Assembly (NCBI GenBank): GCA_963704475.1
Contig: OY969900.1
Location: 1,397,659 to 1,461,658 of the forward strand
Reading direction: 5' to 3'
Length of the DNA stretch: 64,000 nt
From: UBA9655 sp963704475
GTDB lineage: Bacteria; Pseudomonadota; Alphaproteobacteria; UBA9655
The notes under the pieces are model-generated. The model had not been told where the DNA came from. It saw only the letters and a program-made list of their open reading frames with translations, and made no database searches. The position numbers were made by a program, and so were the translations under genes. Positions within the stretch are counted from its first letter, which is position 1. Each line of letters opens with the position of its first letter. This document shows, piece after piece, positions 1 through 8,311 of the stretch.

Positions 1-1
1 G

Positions 2-385
2 AAAGCAATGCGTCTTCCCTTATGGGCCGAAAATATAAAGACTCCGTTTCCTTTTTCGCAGCAAAAGGAAACCTCTCAGGAAAATCCTCTGGGCAACAAT
101 AGGGATGATAATCTTCTTATTTCGCAGTCAGCCGCATCTGAAACAGCTCAAGCTCTGCGCACCTTAGCTCAACTAGCTCAAGAAAAGCACCAGTTATCTA
201 CGTCTTCTCTGGGAGGAGGCATTGATGGTCAACTTATTGAGCATCAGTTGCGTGAAATCTTAAAGCCTCTTTTAAAAGAATGGTTAGACAGCAACTTACC
301 TCTCCTGACACGCTGGGTCGTCAGTGAGCAGGTGGAAAAGATAGTACAGCAATATGGCTTGACTTCTTTGACGCAGAAGAAATAA
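2..385 (+). CDS. popZ: PopZ-like polar organising protein, C-terminal part (DUF2497)
   Basis: This is the 3' part of a gene. The frame is open to the left edge of the window, so the true start is probably outside; an internal ATG lies at 8. The last ~50 residues (around LREILKPLLKEWLDSNLP and VVSEQVEKIV) match the conserved helical C-terminal domain of PopZ/DUF2497, which in alphaproteobacteria drives self-assembly into a polar hub. The visible upstream part is Gln/Ser/Thr-rich and low complexity, as expected for the PopZ linker. The identification rests on the C-terminal motif only. Confidence 0.7.
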   Translation, partial: KAMRLPLWAENIKTPFPFSQQKETSQENPLGNNRDDNLLISQSAASETAQALRTLAQLAQEKHQLSTSSLGGGIDGQLIEHQLREILKPLLKEWLDSNLPLLTRWVVSEQVEKIVQQYGLTSLTQKK

Positions 386-459
386 ACTATTTTCTTGCAA
401 TACTCGCTAAGTTCATCAATGACAAGTGGGATTAAGCTTGCAACACCTTCGAACAATCT

Positions 460-2028
460 CTAAATACCACCTTTCAAAACAAGGCGACGATAATCTTCTA
501 AATCGCCTTCATAGGGTTTTACCTTTTGATGCGCCACAAGCCACAGGCGGTCCATGGTAGAGGCCAGAAGATCCGTATCATGGGTAATTAGAATCACAGC
601 CCCTTCAAAGGCATTTAACGCCATCATCAGCGCCTGGCGAGATTCCATATCCAAATGGTTTGTAGGTTCATCCAAAATCAGGATATTAGGTTTTTCCAAA
701 GAAATCATCGTAAAATTAAGGCGCGCTTTTTCGCCTCCCGAAAGATTTTTAAGTTTCACATCCGCAAGGGGCCCTGAGAGACCAAACCGCGCTAAATGCG
801 CCCGTGCAAGCGTCGGTGAGAAAGACGGTGCCTTTCGAAGAACATGTTCAAAAGGCGTTGCGTCTTCATCAAATTCTTCTAACTGATGCTGCGCAAAGTA
901 TCCAACCTTCAATTTCCGAGAACGGCGAAGCTCTCCTGTTTGCGGGGAGAGACGCCCTGCAATAAGCTTCGCGAACGTGGATTTCCCATTCCCATTGGAT
1001 CCTAAAAGGGCGATGCGATCTTCTTCATCAATACGCAAGCTAAGGCCTTTCAGGATAGGTTTGCCGGACTCGTACCCCACACTAACGTTCTCCAAGACAA
1101 GCAATGGCGGAGCCAGCTTCTCCGGCTGAGGAAACTCAAGTTTGACTTGCGGATCTTGTGCAACATCAGGAAGCTGCTCCATTTTTTCAAGCATTTTCAA
1201 GCGGCTTTGGGCTTGCTTGGCTTTTGTTGCCTTTGCGCGGAAGCGATTAACAAAGGCCATCATATGCTTACGTTGCGTTTCTTGCTTAACGTGCTGAGAT
1301 TTCAAAGCTTCCTGTTGAAGATGCCACGTCTTTTCAAAGGTGTCATAATTCCCTGTATAAGAGACGATTTTCCCTGTATAAAAATAGAGAATACGGTCAC
1401 ACACCGTGTTAAGAAAATGGCGATCATGACTCACAATCAAAAGACTATGCGGGTAGCTTTTAAGGTAATTTTCAAGCCAAAGAGAAGCTTCCAAATCCAA
1501 ATGGTTTGTTGGTTCATCCAAAAGCAGCCAATCTGGTTTTGAAAACAGCAACGATGCAAGAGAGACCCTCATACGCCACCCTCCTGAAAAGGTAGACAGA
1601 GGAGCTCGTTGCATTTCTTCTGAAAAGCCAAGACCGCTTAATATTTCTGCAGCCCGACTTTCAGCTGTAAAGGCATCGATCGCAATCAATTGATCATAAA
1701 TATCGGCTATATTTTCATGTTCCGCCCCCTCTTCAAGGCGTGCCATGAGCTCAAGGCGCCTCTTATCCCCCGCCATTACCGTTTCTAGAGGGGTAAGAGA
1801 TCCCCTTGGAATCTCTTGAGCGACATGCCCCATACGCACCCGCGCTGGGATGTCAACTCGCCCCTCATCGGGAGAGAGAGTTTGAAGCAGAATCTTAAAA
1901 AATGTAGATTTTCCAATCCCATTTCGCCCTACAAGGCCATAGCGATGACCTTCGTTAAGGGACAGAGAAAGATTTTCAATAAGGGTCCGTCCGGCAATGC
2001 GAACAGTCAAATTTTGAAGTTTTATCAT
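460..2028 (-). CDS. ABC-F family ATPase (duplicated ATP-binding cassettes)
   Basis: A 522-residue soluble protein with two ABC cassettes and no membrane segments, so not a transporter. Cassette 1 has Walker A GRNGIGKST, a signature-like FSGGWRMRVSLA and Walker B LLLDEPTNHLDL. Cassette 2 has GSNGNGKST, LSGGEKARL and ILILDEPTNHLDM. A charged Lys/Gln-rich linker (~240-300) sits between them, where ABC-F proteins carry the P-site tRNA interaction motif. Members act on ribosomes (EttA/Uup/YheS types). An AAGG box lies about 10 nt before the ATG. It is convergent with the popZ end; the subtype (YheS- or Uup-like) cannot be fixed by eye. Confidence 0.9.
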   Translation of the reverse strand: MIKLQNLTVRIAGRTLIENLSLSLNEGHRYGLVGRNGIGKSTFFKILLQTLSPDEGRVDIPARVRMGHVAQEIPRGSLTPLETVMAGDKRRLELMARLEEGAEHENIADIYDQLIAIDAFTAESRAAEILSGLGFSEEMQRAPLSTFSGGWRMRVSLASLLFSKPDWLLLDEPTNHLDLEASLWLENYLKSYPHSLLIVSHDRHFLNTVCDRILYFYTGKIVSYTGNYDTFEKTWHLQQEALKSQHVKQETQRKHMMAFVNRFRAKATKAKQAQSRLKMLEKMEQLPDVAQDPQVKLEFPQPEKLAPPLLVLENVSVGYESGKPILKGLSLRIDEEDRIALLGSNGNGKSTFAKLIAGRLSPQTGELRRSRKLKVGYFAQHQLEEFDEDATPFEHVLRKAPSFSPTLARAHLARFGLSGPLADVKLKNLSGGEKARLNFTMISLEKPNILILDEPTNHLDMESRQALMMALNAFEGAVILITHDTDLLASTMDRLWLVAHQKVKPYEGDLEDYRRLVLKGGI

Positions 2029-2269
2029 GATAAGAAGACCTTAATTCTGTGTGAAGACAAGACATATACGCTGAGTCATTCAAGTTCCGAGAGCGTTGCT
2101 CATCAGGTTCCTTGAAATCCGTTGAGTACAGTTCAGAACTACCAGCTTAAATGGTAGGATTGAGTCGTCTTTTTAAACCACCATTATGGTCATAGGCTCC
2201 ATGATATAAATCCTTTAAAATATAAGAGGGACGTCTAAAACAAGAGGAAGCAGAAAAACCTCTAATACA

Positions 2270-2401
2270 ACTTATCAATCAAGTGGCAGACAAAACTGGG
2301 TTGCTTCGTCGCCTTCTGCTCCTCGCAATGACGCCAATTTCCGTCATTGCGAGCGAAGCGAAGCAATCCAGAATATCCACCTATTGAATGCGAAATGGTA
2401 T
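2270..2401. repeat. Repeat A copy 1 (MITE-like, ~132 bp)
   Basis: It matches three other copies at 5593-5728, 15519-15653 and 42707-42841. It contains an internal inverted repeat (TTGCTTCGTCGCC..CTCCTCGCAATGACG / CGTCATTGCGAGCGAAGCG) and ends near AATGCGAAATGGTA. The left terminus is slightly altered here (ACAACTTATC instead of TACCACTTATC). It sits in the 608-bp gap between the ABC-F gene and gspE, which otherwise shows only the gspE leader. Confidence 0.85.
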
Positions 2402-2539
2402 AACTAGAGGGCACAACACCCTTCAAGAGATTTTACCCATCCTACGCAAGAATTCTGCGACATACCTCTACAATTTTACCATTATCATGATAACAGCATT
2501 TTCTACAAAAATCAATATTTTTACAAACTAAAATTTATT

Positions 2540-2567
2540 TTGACTTGCCCCCTCTCATTGACATAAA
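2540..2567 (+). promoter_or_regulatory. Possible sigma70-type promoter of the gspE operon
   Basis: TTGACT (2540-2545) and CATAAA (2562-2567) are separated by 16 nt, in an AT-rich stretch 70-100 nt before the gspE start. This is a motif match by eye only. A second TTGACA at 2558 lacks a good -10 box. Confidence 0.3.
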
Positions 2568-2581
2568 TTTAATAAAATTTT

Positions 2582-2632
2582 AGGGAGGTCTTAGCCCCGG
2601 ACATTTTTGTCTCACCGAGGCTAAGAGGGAGG
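2582..2632 (+). promoter_or_regulatory. gspE leader hairpin bracketed by two Shine-Dalgarno copies
   Basis: CTTAGCCCCGG (2590-2600) pairs with CCGAGGCTAAG (2615-2625) over 11 positions with one mismatch and a 14-nt loop. The same AGGGAGG sequence lies immediately before (2582-2588) and immediately after (2626-2632) the stem. The second copy is the evident ribosome-binding site of gspE. The arrangement could modulate translation or mRNA stability; function is inferred. Confidence 0.55.
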
Positions 2633-2636
2633 ATTT

Positions 2637-4328
2637 ATGATGAAAGAGAGCCTATCTCAGGCGCCTCTTGCGCACGCTTTAGCGGCAACCCTTGTGGAAC
2701 GAGGGATCTTGTCTCTTGATCAAGTTGATGTCGCGCAAAAAGAGCACCGTCATACAGGAACTTCTTTTGAAGAATCCCTCTTAAGCTTAGGGTTTATCAG
2801 TGAGGGCGCTTTAGCCGAAGCTCTTGCCTGTATGAGTGGCTATGAAAGGGTTAACCTCGAACACACTCTCTTTGATGCGACGTTAAAATCGCTTATTCCC
2901 CGTGAGATTGCTGAGCGATATTCCTTCATCCCTCTTTCCTTGGAAGAGGGAGTCCTGCGGGTTGCCCTTGCAGATGTGTATAACCTCCAAGCTCTGGATT
3001 TTTTGCGCCACAAGATCTCGACTGTCAGGGACGTCATCCCCCTTATTGCTCCTGAGTCAGATATCCTTGAGGCGATTGATCGATATTATGGATATGATCT
3101 ATCAATACGAGGGTTGTTGAAAGAGGTGGAAACATCAAGAAACCACCTCAATTCTCAAGATGATCGAATAAACCCGACCATTCGGTTGGTGAATGCCATT
3201 TTAATGGACGCTATTAAACGTCAAGCTTCCGATATTCACTTTGAGCCAGAAGGCGCGTTTATGCGGCTGCGGTATCGCATTGATGGGATATTGGCCCAAG
3301 TCTGTACCCTTCATTCTTCCTATTGGCCCGCGATGTGCGTGCGTCTTAAGGTGATGGGAGAGATGAACATTGCCGAATCTCGTCGTCCCCAAAATGGGCG
3401 CATGACCTACTATGTGGGCCCAAGAGAAATTGATCTTCGCCTTTCGTCTCATCCCACTGTTCATGGAGAAAATATCGTTGTTCGCATCTTGGATAAAGGT
3501 CGCTCTCTTCTTCGTCTGGAGACATTAGGATATTCGAGTGATGTTATGTCTTACATTAAACAAGCCTTAGATCGACCGGAGGGTGTTTTTATTATCACAG
3601 GCCCTACGGGGTGTGGAAAAACAACTTCCCTCTATTCTCTTTTGAGTTATATAAGCACTCCTGCCCTCAATATCATGACCTTAGAAGATCCTGTCGAGTA
3701 TCAACTGCCGCTGATGAGGCAATCTGATATCCGCGAATTAGGGGGCATGGATTTTGCCGAAGGGGTGCGCTCAATCTTACGGCAAGACCCTGATATTATT
3801 TTAATTGGGGAAATCCGAGATTCTCCGACCGCTCAAATGGCGTTGAGGGCGTCGATGACAGGGCATCAGGTGTTTTCAACCCTTCATACGAATGATGCCT
3901 TGGGAGCTATTCATCGTCTAGTTGATTTAGGGCTTTCACGGATTATGCTGGCAGGCAATCTTTTAGCTGTTGTCGCTCAACGCTTGTTGAGAAAGCTGTG
4001 CCCCGCATGCAAAAAAGAAAGAGTGATGCTCCCAGAAGAAGCGACTCTTTTGAGATGCGACAGTCTTACGTCTCTTTTTACACCACAGGGGTGCAACGCC
4101 TGCCGAGAAACAGGGTATCAAGGGCGTCTGGCCGTTGCAGAAATTTTAAAGTTTGATGAAGACATAAATGATCTTTTAATTGGGAACGCTCCCAGATCCG
4201 CTCTTAAAAAGAAAGCCCTGGAGAAGGGGTACATTCCCCTTGCACTTGATGCGCGCAACCGTATCCTTAAGGGTGATACAAGTCTTGAGGAAGCCTTGCG
4301 TGTGATTGATTTACGGGAGGCTGGATGA
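2637..4328 (+). CDS. gspE: Type II secretion/type IV pilus assembly ATPase, GspE/PilB family
   Basis: A 563-residue secretion ATPase that would power pseudopilus or pilus assembly at the inner membrane. The N-terminal MshEN/T2SSE_N domain spans ~10-150. The ATPase domain has Walker A GPTGCGKTTS, an Asp box with TLEDPVEYQ, Walker B DIILIGEIRD and a His box STLHTND. A four-cysteine zinc site (CPAC ... CNAC) lies at ~453-485, as in GspE/PilB. RBS AGGGAGG precedes two adjacent ATGs (2637, 2640); either could be used. It heads an overlapping operon with GspF, L, M and C-like genes. No secretin or pseudopilins lie in the window. Confidence 0.92.
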   Translation: MMKESLSQAPLAHALAATLVERGILSLDQVDVAQKEHRHTGTSFEESLLSLGFISEGALAEALACMSGYERVNLEHTLFDATLKSLIPREIAERYSFIPLSLEEGVLRVALADVYNLQALDFLRHKISTVRDVIPLIAPESDILEAIDRYYGYDLSIRGLLKEVETSRNHLNSQDDRINPTIRLVNAILMDAIKRQASDIHFEPEGAFMRLRYRIDGILAQVCTLHSSYWPAMCVRLKVMGEMNIAESRRPQNGRMTYYVGPREIDLRLSSHPTVHGENIVVRILDKGRSLLRLETLGYSSDVMSYIKQALDRPEGVFIITGPTGCGKTTSLYSLLSYISTPALNIMTLEDPVEYQLPLMRQSDIRELGGMDFAEGVRSILRQDPDIILIGEIRDSPTAQMALRASMTGHQVFSTLHTNDALGAIHRLVDLGLSRIMLAGNLLAVVAQRLLRKLCPACKKERVMLPEEATLLRCDSLTSLFTPQGCNACRETGYQGRLAVAEILKFDEDINDLLIGNAPRSALKKKALEKGYIPLALDARNRILKGDTSLEEALRVIDLREAG

Positions 4329-5536
4329 CCCTTTATCGCTACCGTGCTGGAAAGGAAGGAACGCTTCATCGGGGTGTTGTGGAAGCGTCCTCTCCCCTTG
4401 ATCTTAAGCTTCGTCTTCAAGAGCTTGGGCTTTCTCTGATTACCTATTCAAGAACCCGCGTTACGTTTCAAGACATTTTTTCGCTGTTTTCGCACAAGAT
4501 AAAAGCTCGCACGTTGATGGATTTTTGTGTCCATTTGGAGCAATTTGAAAACGCAGGGATTCCCTTAAAAGAAAGCCTTGAAGACCTTACGGACACGCAA
4601 GAAAATCCTCTTTTTAAAAAAATCCTTTTAACCGTGCTAAGGGATGTAGAAAGAGGTGTGTTATTTTCCAAAGCCCTTGCTAAGCATCCTTCCAGTTTTG
4701 ACTCTATTTTTGTGGGGCTCATCAGCGTTGGCGAAAAAACGGGTCGCTTGTCGTTTGTACTGCACCACCTTATCACCCATTTGAAGTGGGAGGATGAAGT
4801 CTATGCCAAAATTTTTAAAGCTCTGCGGTATCCACTCATTATGGCTGGTTTGCTTTTCATCTGCCTTGTGATCTTAATGGGTTTCTTTATTCCGGAGCTC
4901 GTTTCTTTTATACTGAGTTTTAGGGGAGAGCTCCCTCTTTCAACCCGTATTTTGATTTCTGTTTCTTCTTTTTTATCCGAAAATATTTTGCTCGTCCTCA
5001 GTGGAGGAGGCATTGCTTACGCCCTTACCGTTGCCTTTTTAAAAGGTCATCCAAAAGGCGGCTTATGGAAGAGTCAGATGGGAGAGGCGTTTCCCCTTAT
5101 TGGTCCTTTGCGCCGTAAGCTGGCCCTGTCCCAGTTTTTTCATCTTTTCTCTATCATGGTTGGAGGAGGCGTTGATAGTCTGCAGACTCTTTCTATTGCT
5201 CAAAAGTCTTTAGGGTCAAAAGCATTGAAGGAGACCCTTGCAAACGTTGAGGTATTGGTGAGAGAGGGACACACACTTTCCTCAGCCTTTGAAAGAACAT
5301 GTGTTTTTCCACCTATGGTAATACGGATGATCAAAGTTGGTGAGAAAACAAGCTCTCTTGAACACAATCTTGTAGCTGTAAAAGAGTACTTTGACACAAC
5401 ATTAAGACGACAAGTAGATCATCTTCTAGGGCTACTTGAACCACTTATGCTTCTGATTGTTGGCTTGATTATGGGATGGATTGTTATAGCTGTCTTTTTA
5501 CCTCTCTACGAAACGTTGACGATGGTGGAGTACTGA
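4325..5536 (+). CDS. gspF: Type II secretion/type IV pilus inner-membrane platform protein, GspF/PilC family
   Basis: 403 residues, overlapping the gspE stop by ATGA, so translationally coupled. It carries the usual two repeated T2SSF domains (roughly 60-185 and 265-390; each has a GxxLSxAL-like helix pair and a VGExTG/VGEKTS motif). Membrane segments lie at ~170-195, ~215-240 and near the C-terminus (LLIVGLIMGWIVIAVFLPL). GspF docks the GspE ATPase to the pseudopilus base. Length and layout are typical. Confidence 0.92.
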   Translation: MTLYRYRAGKEGTLHRGVVEASSPLDLKLRLQELGLSLITYSRTRVTFQDIFSLFSHKIKARTLMDFCVHLEQFENAGIPLKESLEDLTDTQENPLFKKILLTVLRDVERGVLFSKALAKHPSSFDSIFVGLISVGEKTGRLSFVLHHLITHLKWEDEVYAKIFKALRYPLIMAGLLFICLVILMGFFIPELVSFILSFRGELPLSTRILISVSSFLSENILLVLSGGGIAYALTVAFLKGHPKGGLWKSQMGEAFPLIGPLRRKLALSQFFHLFSIMVGGGVDSLQTLSIAQKSLGSKALKETLANVEVLVREGHTLSSAFERTCVFPPMVIRMIKVGEKTSSLEHNLVAVKEYFDTTLRRQVDHLLGLLEPLMLLIVGLIMGWIVIAVFLPLYETLTMVEY

Positions 5537-5592
5537 AGAATGATTCAGCGCTTTTTTGTCGTTCCTTCTACTGTCATCCTGAACTTGTTTCA

Positions 5593-5728
5593 TACCATTT
5601 CGCATTCAATAGGTGGATATTCTGGATTGCTTCGCTTCGCTCACAATGACGTAAATTTACGTCATTGCGAGGAGCCGAAGGCGACGAAGCAACCCAGTTT
5701 TGTCTGCCACTTGATTGATAAGTGGTAT
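5593..5728. repeat. Repeat A copy 2
   Basis: Begins TACCATTTCGCATTC and ends GATAAGTGGTA, in the opposite orientation to copy 1. It fills most of the gspF-gspL gap and so interrupts an operon whose other junctions overlap. A short apparent ORF across it (5540-5791) is the repeat being read through, not a gene. Confidence 0.88.
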
Positions 5729-5739
5729 CAGGACCTCAT

Positions 5740-5822
5740 GACAATGGAATCCCGGATCAAGCCCGGGATGACGTGTAGGGGGACCCCATGACAACGAGAT
5801 CCCGAAATAAATTCGGGATGAC
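5740..5822. repeat. Repeat D pair at the gspL start
   Basis: Two small palindromes, ATCCCGGATCAAGCCCGGGAT (written here across 5750-5770) and GATCCCGAAATAAATTCGGGATGAC near 5798-5822, flank a short linker. The second overlaps the likely gspL start codon at 5818, so the repeat supplies the translation initiation region. Confidence 0.7.
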
Positions 5823-7053
5823 AAGAAAGGGGAAGACAATCATCTACCTTACCGACGACGACGTTATCCTTTATAAAGGGGCCTCTGAAAAGATCTGTGT
5901 TCTCCAGGGATCATTTGAAGATAGCTGTCCTATTCTTGAAGGCCACCTTGAGCCAAAGGCTTCATTGTATCTTCTGATCGATCGAACCAACCAAAATATT
6001 CATGAAGAAAAATTACCCCCCCTTCCGTTTTGGGATCGAGCCCGTTTTCTTTTTCACAAAAAAATTGGCTGTGCTTCTCAGGGAGGATTTGCGAGCTTTC
6101 GCTTTTTGAAGGAAGGAAAAGATTTTTACTTGAGATGGGTCCATATTCCACAAGATGATCCTATAGCGCCCTGGATTTCTTGGGTCAAAAGTCGCGGGAG
6201 CTCTGTTTTCTTTATGGCACTTGAAGCACAGCGCGTTTTTGATAAACGCTCAGTTTCTTCGAAATCTTACCGTATGCTTCAGTACCTTTTACCGTCTCAA
6301 AAAACGCGTCATAGCATTTTTAAGGGGAACCGCCTTTTGCTGACGCGCGTATCCCAAGAGAAAGAAGAAAGTCAAACTTCTCTTCATTTTTTAAGCCGTA
6401 ACTACCCGGACATTCATGAAAATATTGAGATATTGACTCCTTCTTTCACCTTTCTAATCGATTCCATCTCTTCTCAAAAAAAATCCCTTCTTCCCTTAAG
6501 GTCAGCGTCTTTTTCAAAAAATAGGTGGGTACACCAAGGAATGGGAGGACTTCTTATCGCTACTTTTACCTGGGTAAGCGTTGACGTCTATAAAGGCATT
6601 CAGTTCAAAACTGATGTCCTCCCGCTTTTATCTGAGGTAAGATCTTTTCAAAAATCAGCCGCAGCGTTTAAGAAAAAATTATCTGGCACAGATGTTCCCC
6701 TATTGCGGATGGCTTTGGAACAATATGCGACCCTCCAAGCAAACCGACGAGATCCTTTAAAAGACTTTAAAACGCTCTCACATGTGTTAACCCATCACCC
6801 TGTGCGTCTTGAAGACGTAACCTGGCGTCAGGGAGGGCAGCTTGAGATTATCCTCACAGTTCTTATAGAAGAAACTGCACGAGAGACACTTGTCTCGTGT
6901 TTTGACAGCTTTCTTGATTCGCTTCGTAAGGCTTTTCCGCAAGGGCAGGTGAGGGTGGAGAAAGCTCCTTTTAACAGTTCTCCGCACGAGGTTTTCAAGA
7001 GTACTTTTGAGACAAACTTCCCGACGGCTTCTGTAAAGATTGTGATGCCATGA
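5818..7053 (+). CDS. gspL: GspL/PilM-like type II secretion assembly protein
   Basis: 411 residues from the ATG at 5818 (an in-frame ATG at 5788 lies inside a dispersed repeat and would add 10 repeat-coded residues). The first ~230 residues look like the cytoplasmic actin-like domain of GspL, which holds GspE. One membrane segment follows (~240-260, GMGGLLIATFTWVSVDVYKG). The C-terminal ~100 residues (LEDVTWRQGGQLEIIL..) resemble the periplasmic ferredoxin-like domain. Sequence similarity is weak, so the call leans on domain order and position between gspF and gspM. No good RBS is seen. Confidence 0.65.
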   Translation: MTRKGKTIIYLTDDDVILYKGASEKICVLQGSFEDSCPILEGHLEPKASLYLLIDRTNQNIHEEKLPPLPFWDRARFLFHKKIGCASQGGFASFRFLKEGKDFYLRWVHIPQDDPIAPWISWVKSRGSSVFFMALEAQRVFDKRSVSSKSYRMLQYLLPSQKTRHSIFKGNRLLLTRVSQEKEESQTSLHFLSRNYPDIHENIEILTPSFTFLIDSISSQKKSLLPLRSASFSKNRWVHQGMGGLLIATFTWVSVDVYKGIQFKTDVLPLLSEVRSFQKSAAAFKKKLSGTDVPLLRMALEQYATLQANRRDPLKDFKTLSHVLTHHPVRLEDVTWRQGGQLEIILTVLIEETARETLVSCFDSFLDSLRKAFPQGQVRVEKAPFNSSPHEVFKSTFETNFPTASVKIVMP

Positions 7054-7583
7054 AGAGTGAAATTTTCTTAAATATCGCCTTAGGAGCTGGGTGCTTTTGT
7101 ATTCTCTGGGCTGCCTATGATTTTCGAACAACACAAGAACATGAAGCGATGAACGTCATGGAAGAAAAAATTCTCCTTCAACGAGAGTGTCAGAATATGA
7201 AGCAAGATCTTACTTTTTTAGAGACCCATCAAAAAGAGATGAAGATACTTCATAAAAAAGGGTGGTTTTCTCCCTTAAGCCGCTTGATAGCAGGAGAATT
7301 TTTACAAAGTTTGAGGTCACGTTTCAGAAAGTTATCCTATCAATTTGAGCCAGAAATACTCAAAAGTATAGGTGATATCTCTTTTAAAGTAACGCAGATT
7401 TCTATTGAAACAGAATCCTTTTTTGATCTTGAGGTGTATGGATTCATTGATACCCTCTCAAAGAAATTCCCAGGCATTCTTCTGCCCCAAGAAATTACAC
7501 TCACCCATCAAAAGGATAATCCCACTCTTATTACAGGAAAGCTTGTTTTTGATTGGGTAGCCATGGGGGAGAGGGGAGAATGA
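7050..7583 (+). CDS. gspM: GspM/PilO-like type II secretion protein
   Basis: 177 residues, starting in an ATGA overlap with gspL. One N-terminal membrane segment (FLNIALGAGCFCILWAAYDF) is followed by a coiled-coil-like stretch (~30-75, Glu/Lys/Gln-rich) and a compact periplasmic domain. That is the layout of GspM/PilO, the partner of GspL in the inner-membrane platform. No invariant motif exists in the family, so the call depends on position and topology. Confidence 0.6.
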   Translation: MKSEIFLNIALGAGCFCILWAAYDFRTTQEHEAMNVMEEKILLQRECQNMKQDLTFLETHQKEMKILHKKGWFSPLSRLIAGEFLQSLRSRFRKLSYQFEPEILKSIGDISFKVTQISIETESFFDLEVYGFIDTLSKKFPGILLPQEITLTHQKDNPTLITGKLVFDWVAMGERGE

Positions 7584-8311
7584 GAGAGAAACACCTCTGC
7601 TCAGCGCTATCTCGCTATAAAGTTTTGCGTAAACACATTAAGGACCTTACCTCTCTCCTTGTGGGAGAGGTCGCGTTGCGAAGCAGCGCGGGTGAGGGGT
7701 ATCGGTGTAACGATGTTGCAGTGTTACAGAATCTAGGAATTAGAAACACCGAAGTACCCGTTCTTATTTCTGCAATACTGTCCCCCCCTCACACGCCGCT
7801 TCGCTGTGACCTCTCCCACAAGGGAAGAGGTAAAGAAGTTCTGCGTCACCCCTCTCACAAAGAGAGAGGTAAAGAGCCCTGTGTCCCTGTTTTCTTCTTT
7901 TTCCTTTTGGACATCTTTGCTGGGATTTCTTCCCTCTTCGCAATGACGACTTCAACCCTCGCAACGACACCGAATGCGGTGCTGCATTCCTCCCTTTTCT
8001 TTCAGGAAGAAGAAATAGCTCATATTCATGAAGACAAGCGCGATGCCTTAAAATTTGGTGAAATTAAGTTATTCGCCATCCTTTATACCGATGATCAGCA
8101 TTGGTCTTTGTGGATTAACGATAAAATGATCCACCCTGAAAATATGCACGACCTTATGGGAGTTCGCATAAAAAAAGTGACCCCTGATGAGGTCACTTTT
8201 TCTTATATTTCTTCAAAAAACGCGGGGGTAAAAACATTTACCCTGCGTCCCCATCCCGCTCCAGAGTATCCTCTCAGAAAACGAGACGTGACCCTACAAC
8301 AAACGCATTAG
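7580..8311 (+). CDS. GspC/PilP-like periplasmic protein with repeat-derived insertion
   Basis: 243 residues from an ATGA overlap with gspM (RBS GAGGGGAG). Residues ~150-235 (FGEIKLFAILYTDDQHWSLW, then INDKMIHPENMHDLMGVRI) resemble the GspC homology-region/PilP fold that links the platform to the secretin. Residues ~24-98 are encoded by three copies of repeat B, so the natural N-terminus has been split or replaced. A hydrophobic stretch (VFFFFLLDIFAGISSLFAM, ~110-130) follows and could be the membrane anchor. It overlaps the 3' end of the convergent porin gene by 38 bp. Whether the repeat-containing protein is functional is unknown. Confidence 0.55.
   Translation: MREKHLCSALSRYKVLRKHIKDLTSLLVGEVALRSSAGEGYRCNDVAVLQNLGIRNTEVPVLISAILSPPHTPLRCDLSHKGRGKEVLRHPSHKERGKEPCVPVFFFFLLDIFAGISSLFAMTTSTLATTPNAVLHSSLFFQEEEIAHIHEDKRDALKFGEIKLFAILYTDDQHWSLWINDKMIHPENMHDLMGVRIKKVTPDEVTFSYISSKNAGVKTFTLRPHPAPEYPLRKRDVTLQQTH
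7649..7873. repeat. Repeat B inverted pair (plus a third partial copy) inside the GspC-like gene
   Basis: Arm 1 (7649-7700, ACCTCTCTCCTTGTGGGAGA..GGTGAGGGGT) and arm 2 (about 7785-7831, CCCTCACACGCCGCTTCGC..GAAGAGGT) are inverted copies with an ~84-nt unrelated spacer. A shortened copy (CACCCCTCTCACAAAGAGAG..) follows at ~7847-7873. All lie in frame in the coding sequence. Other B pairs are at 23401/23586 and 49689/49838. Confidence 0.85.

Noticed and set aside
5540..5791. Apparent 83-residue ORF across repeat A copy 2
   Set aside because: It reads through the dispersed repeat; similar read-through frames occur at 15422-15703 and 42741-42977 from the other copies, with no RBS or conserved start.
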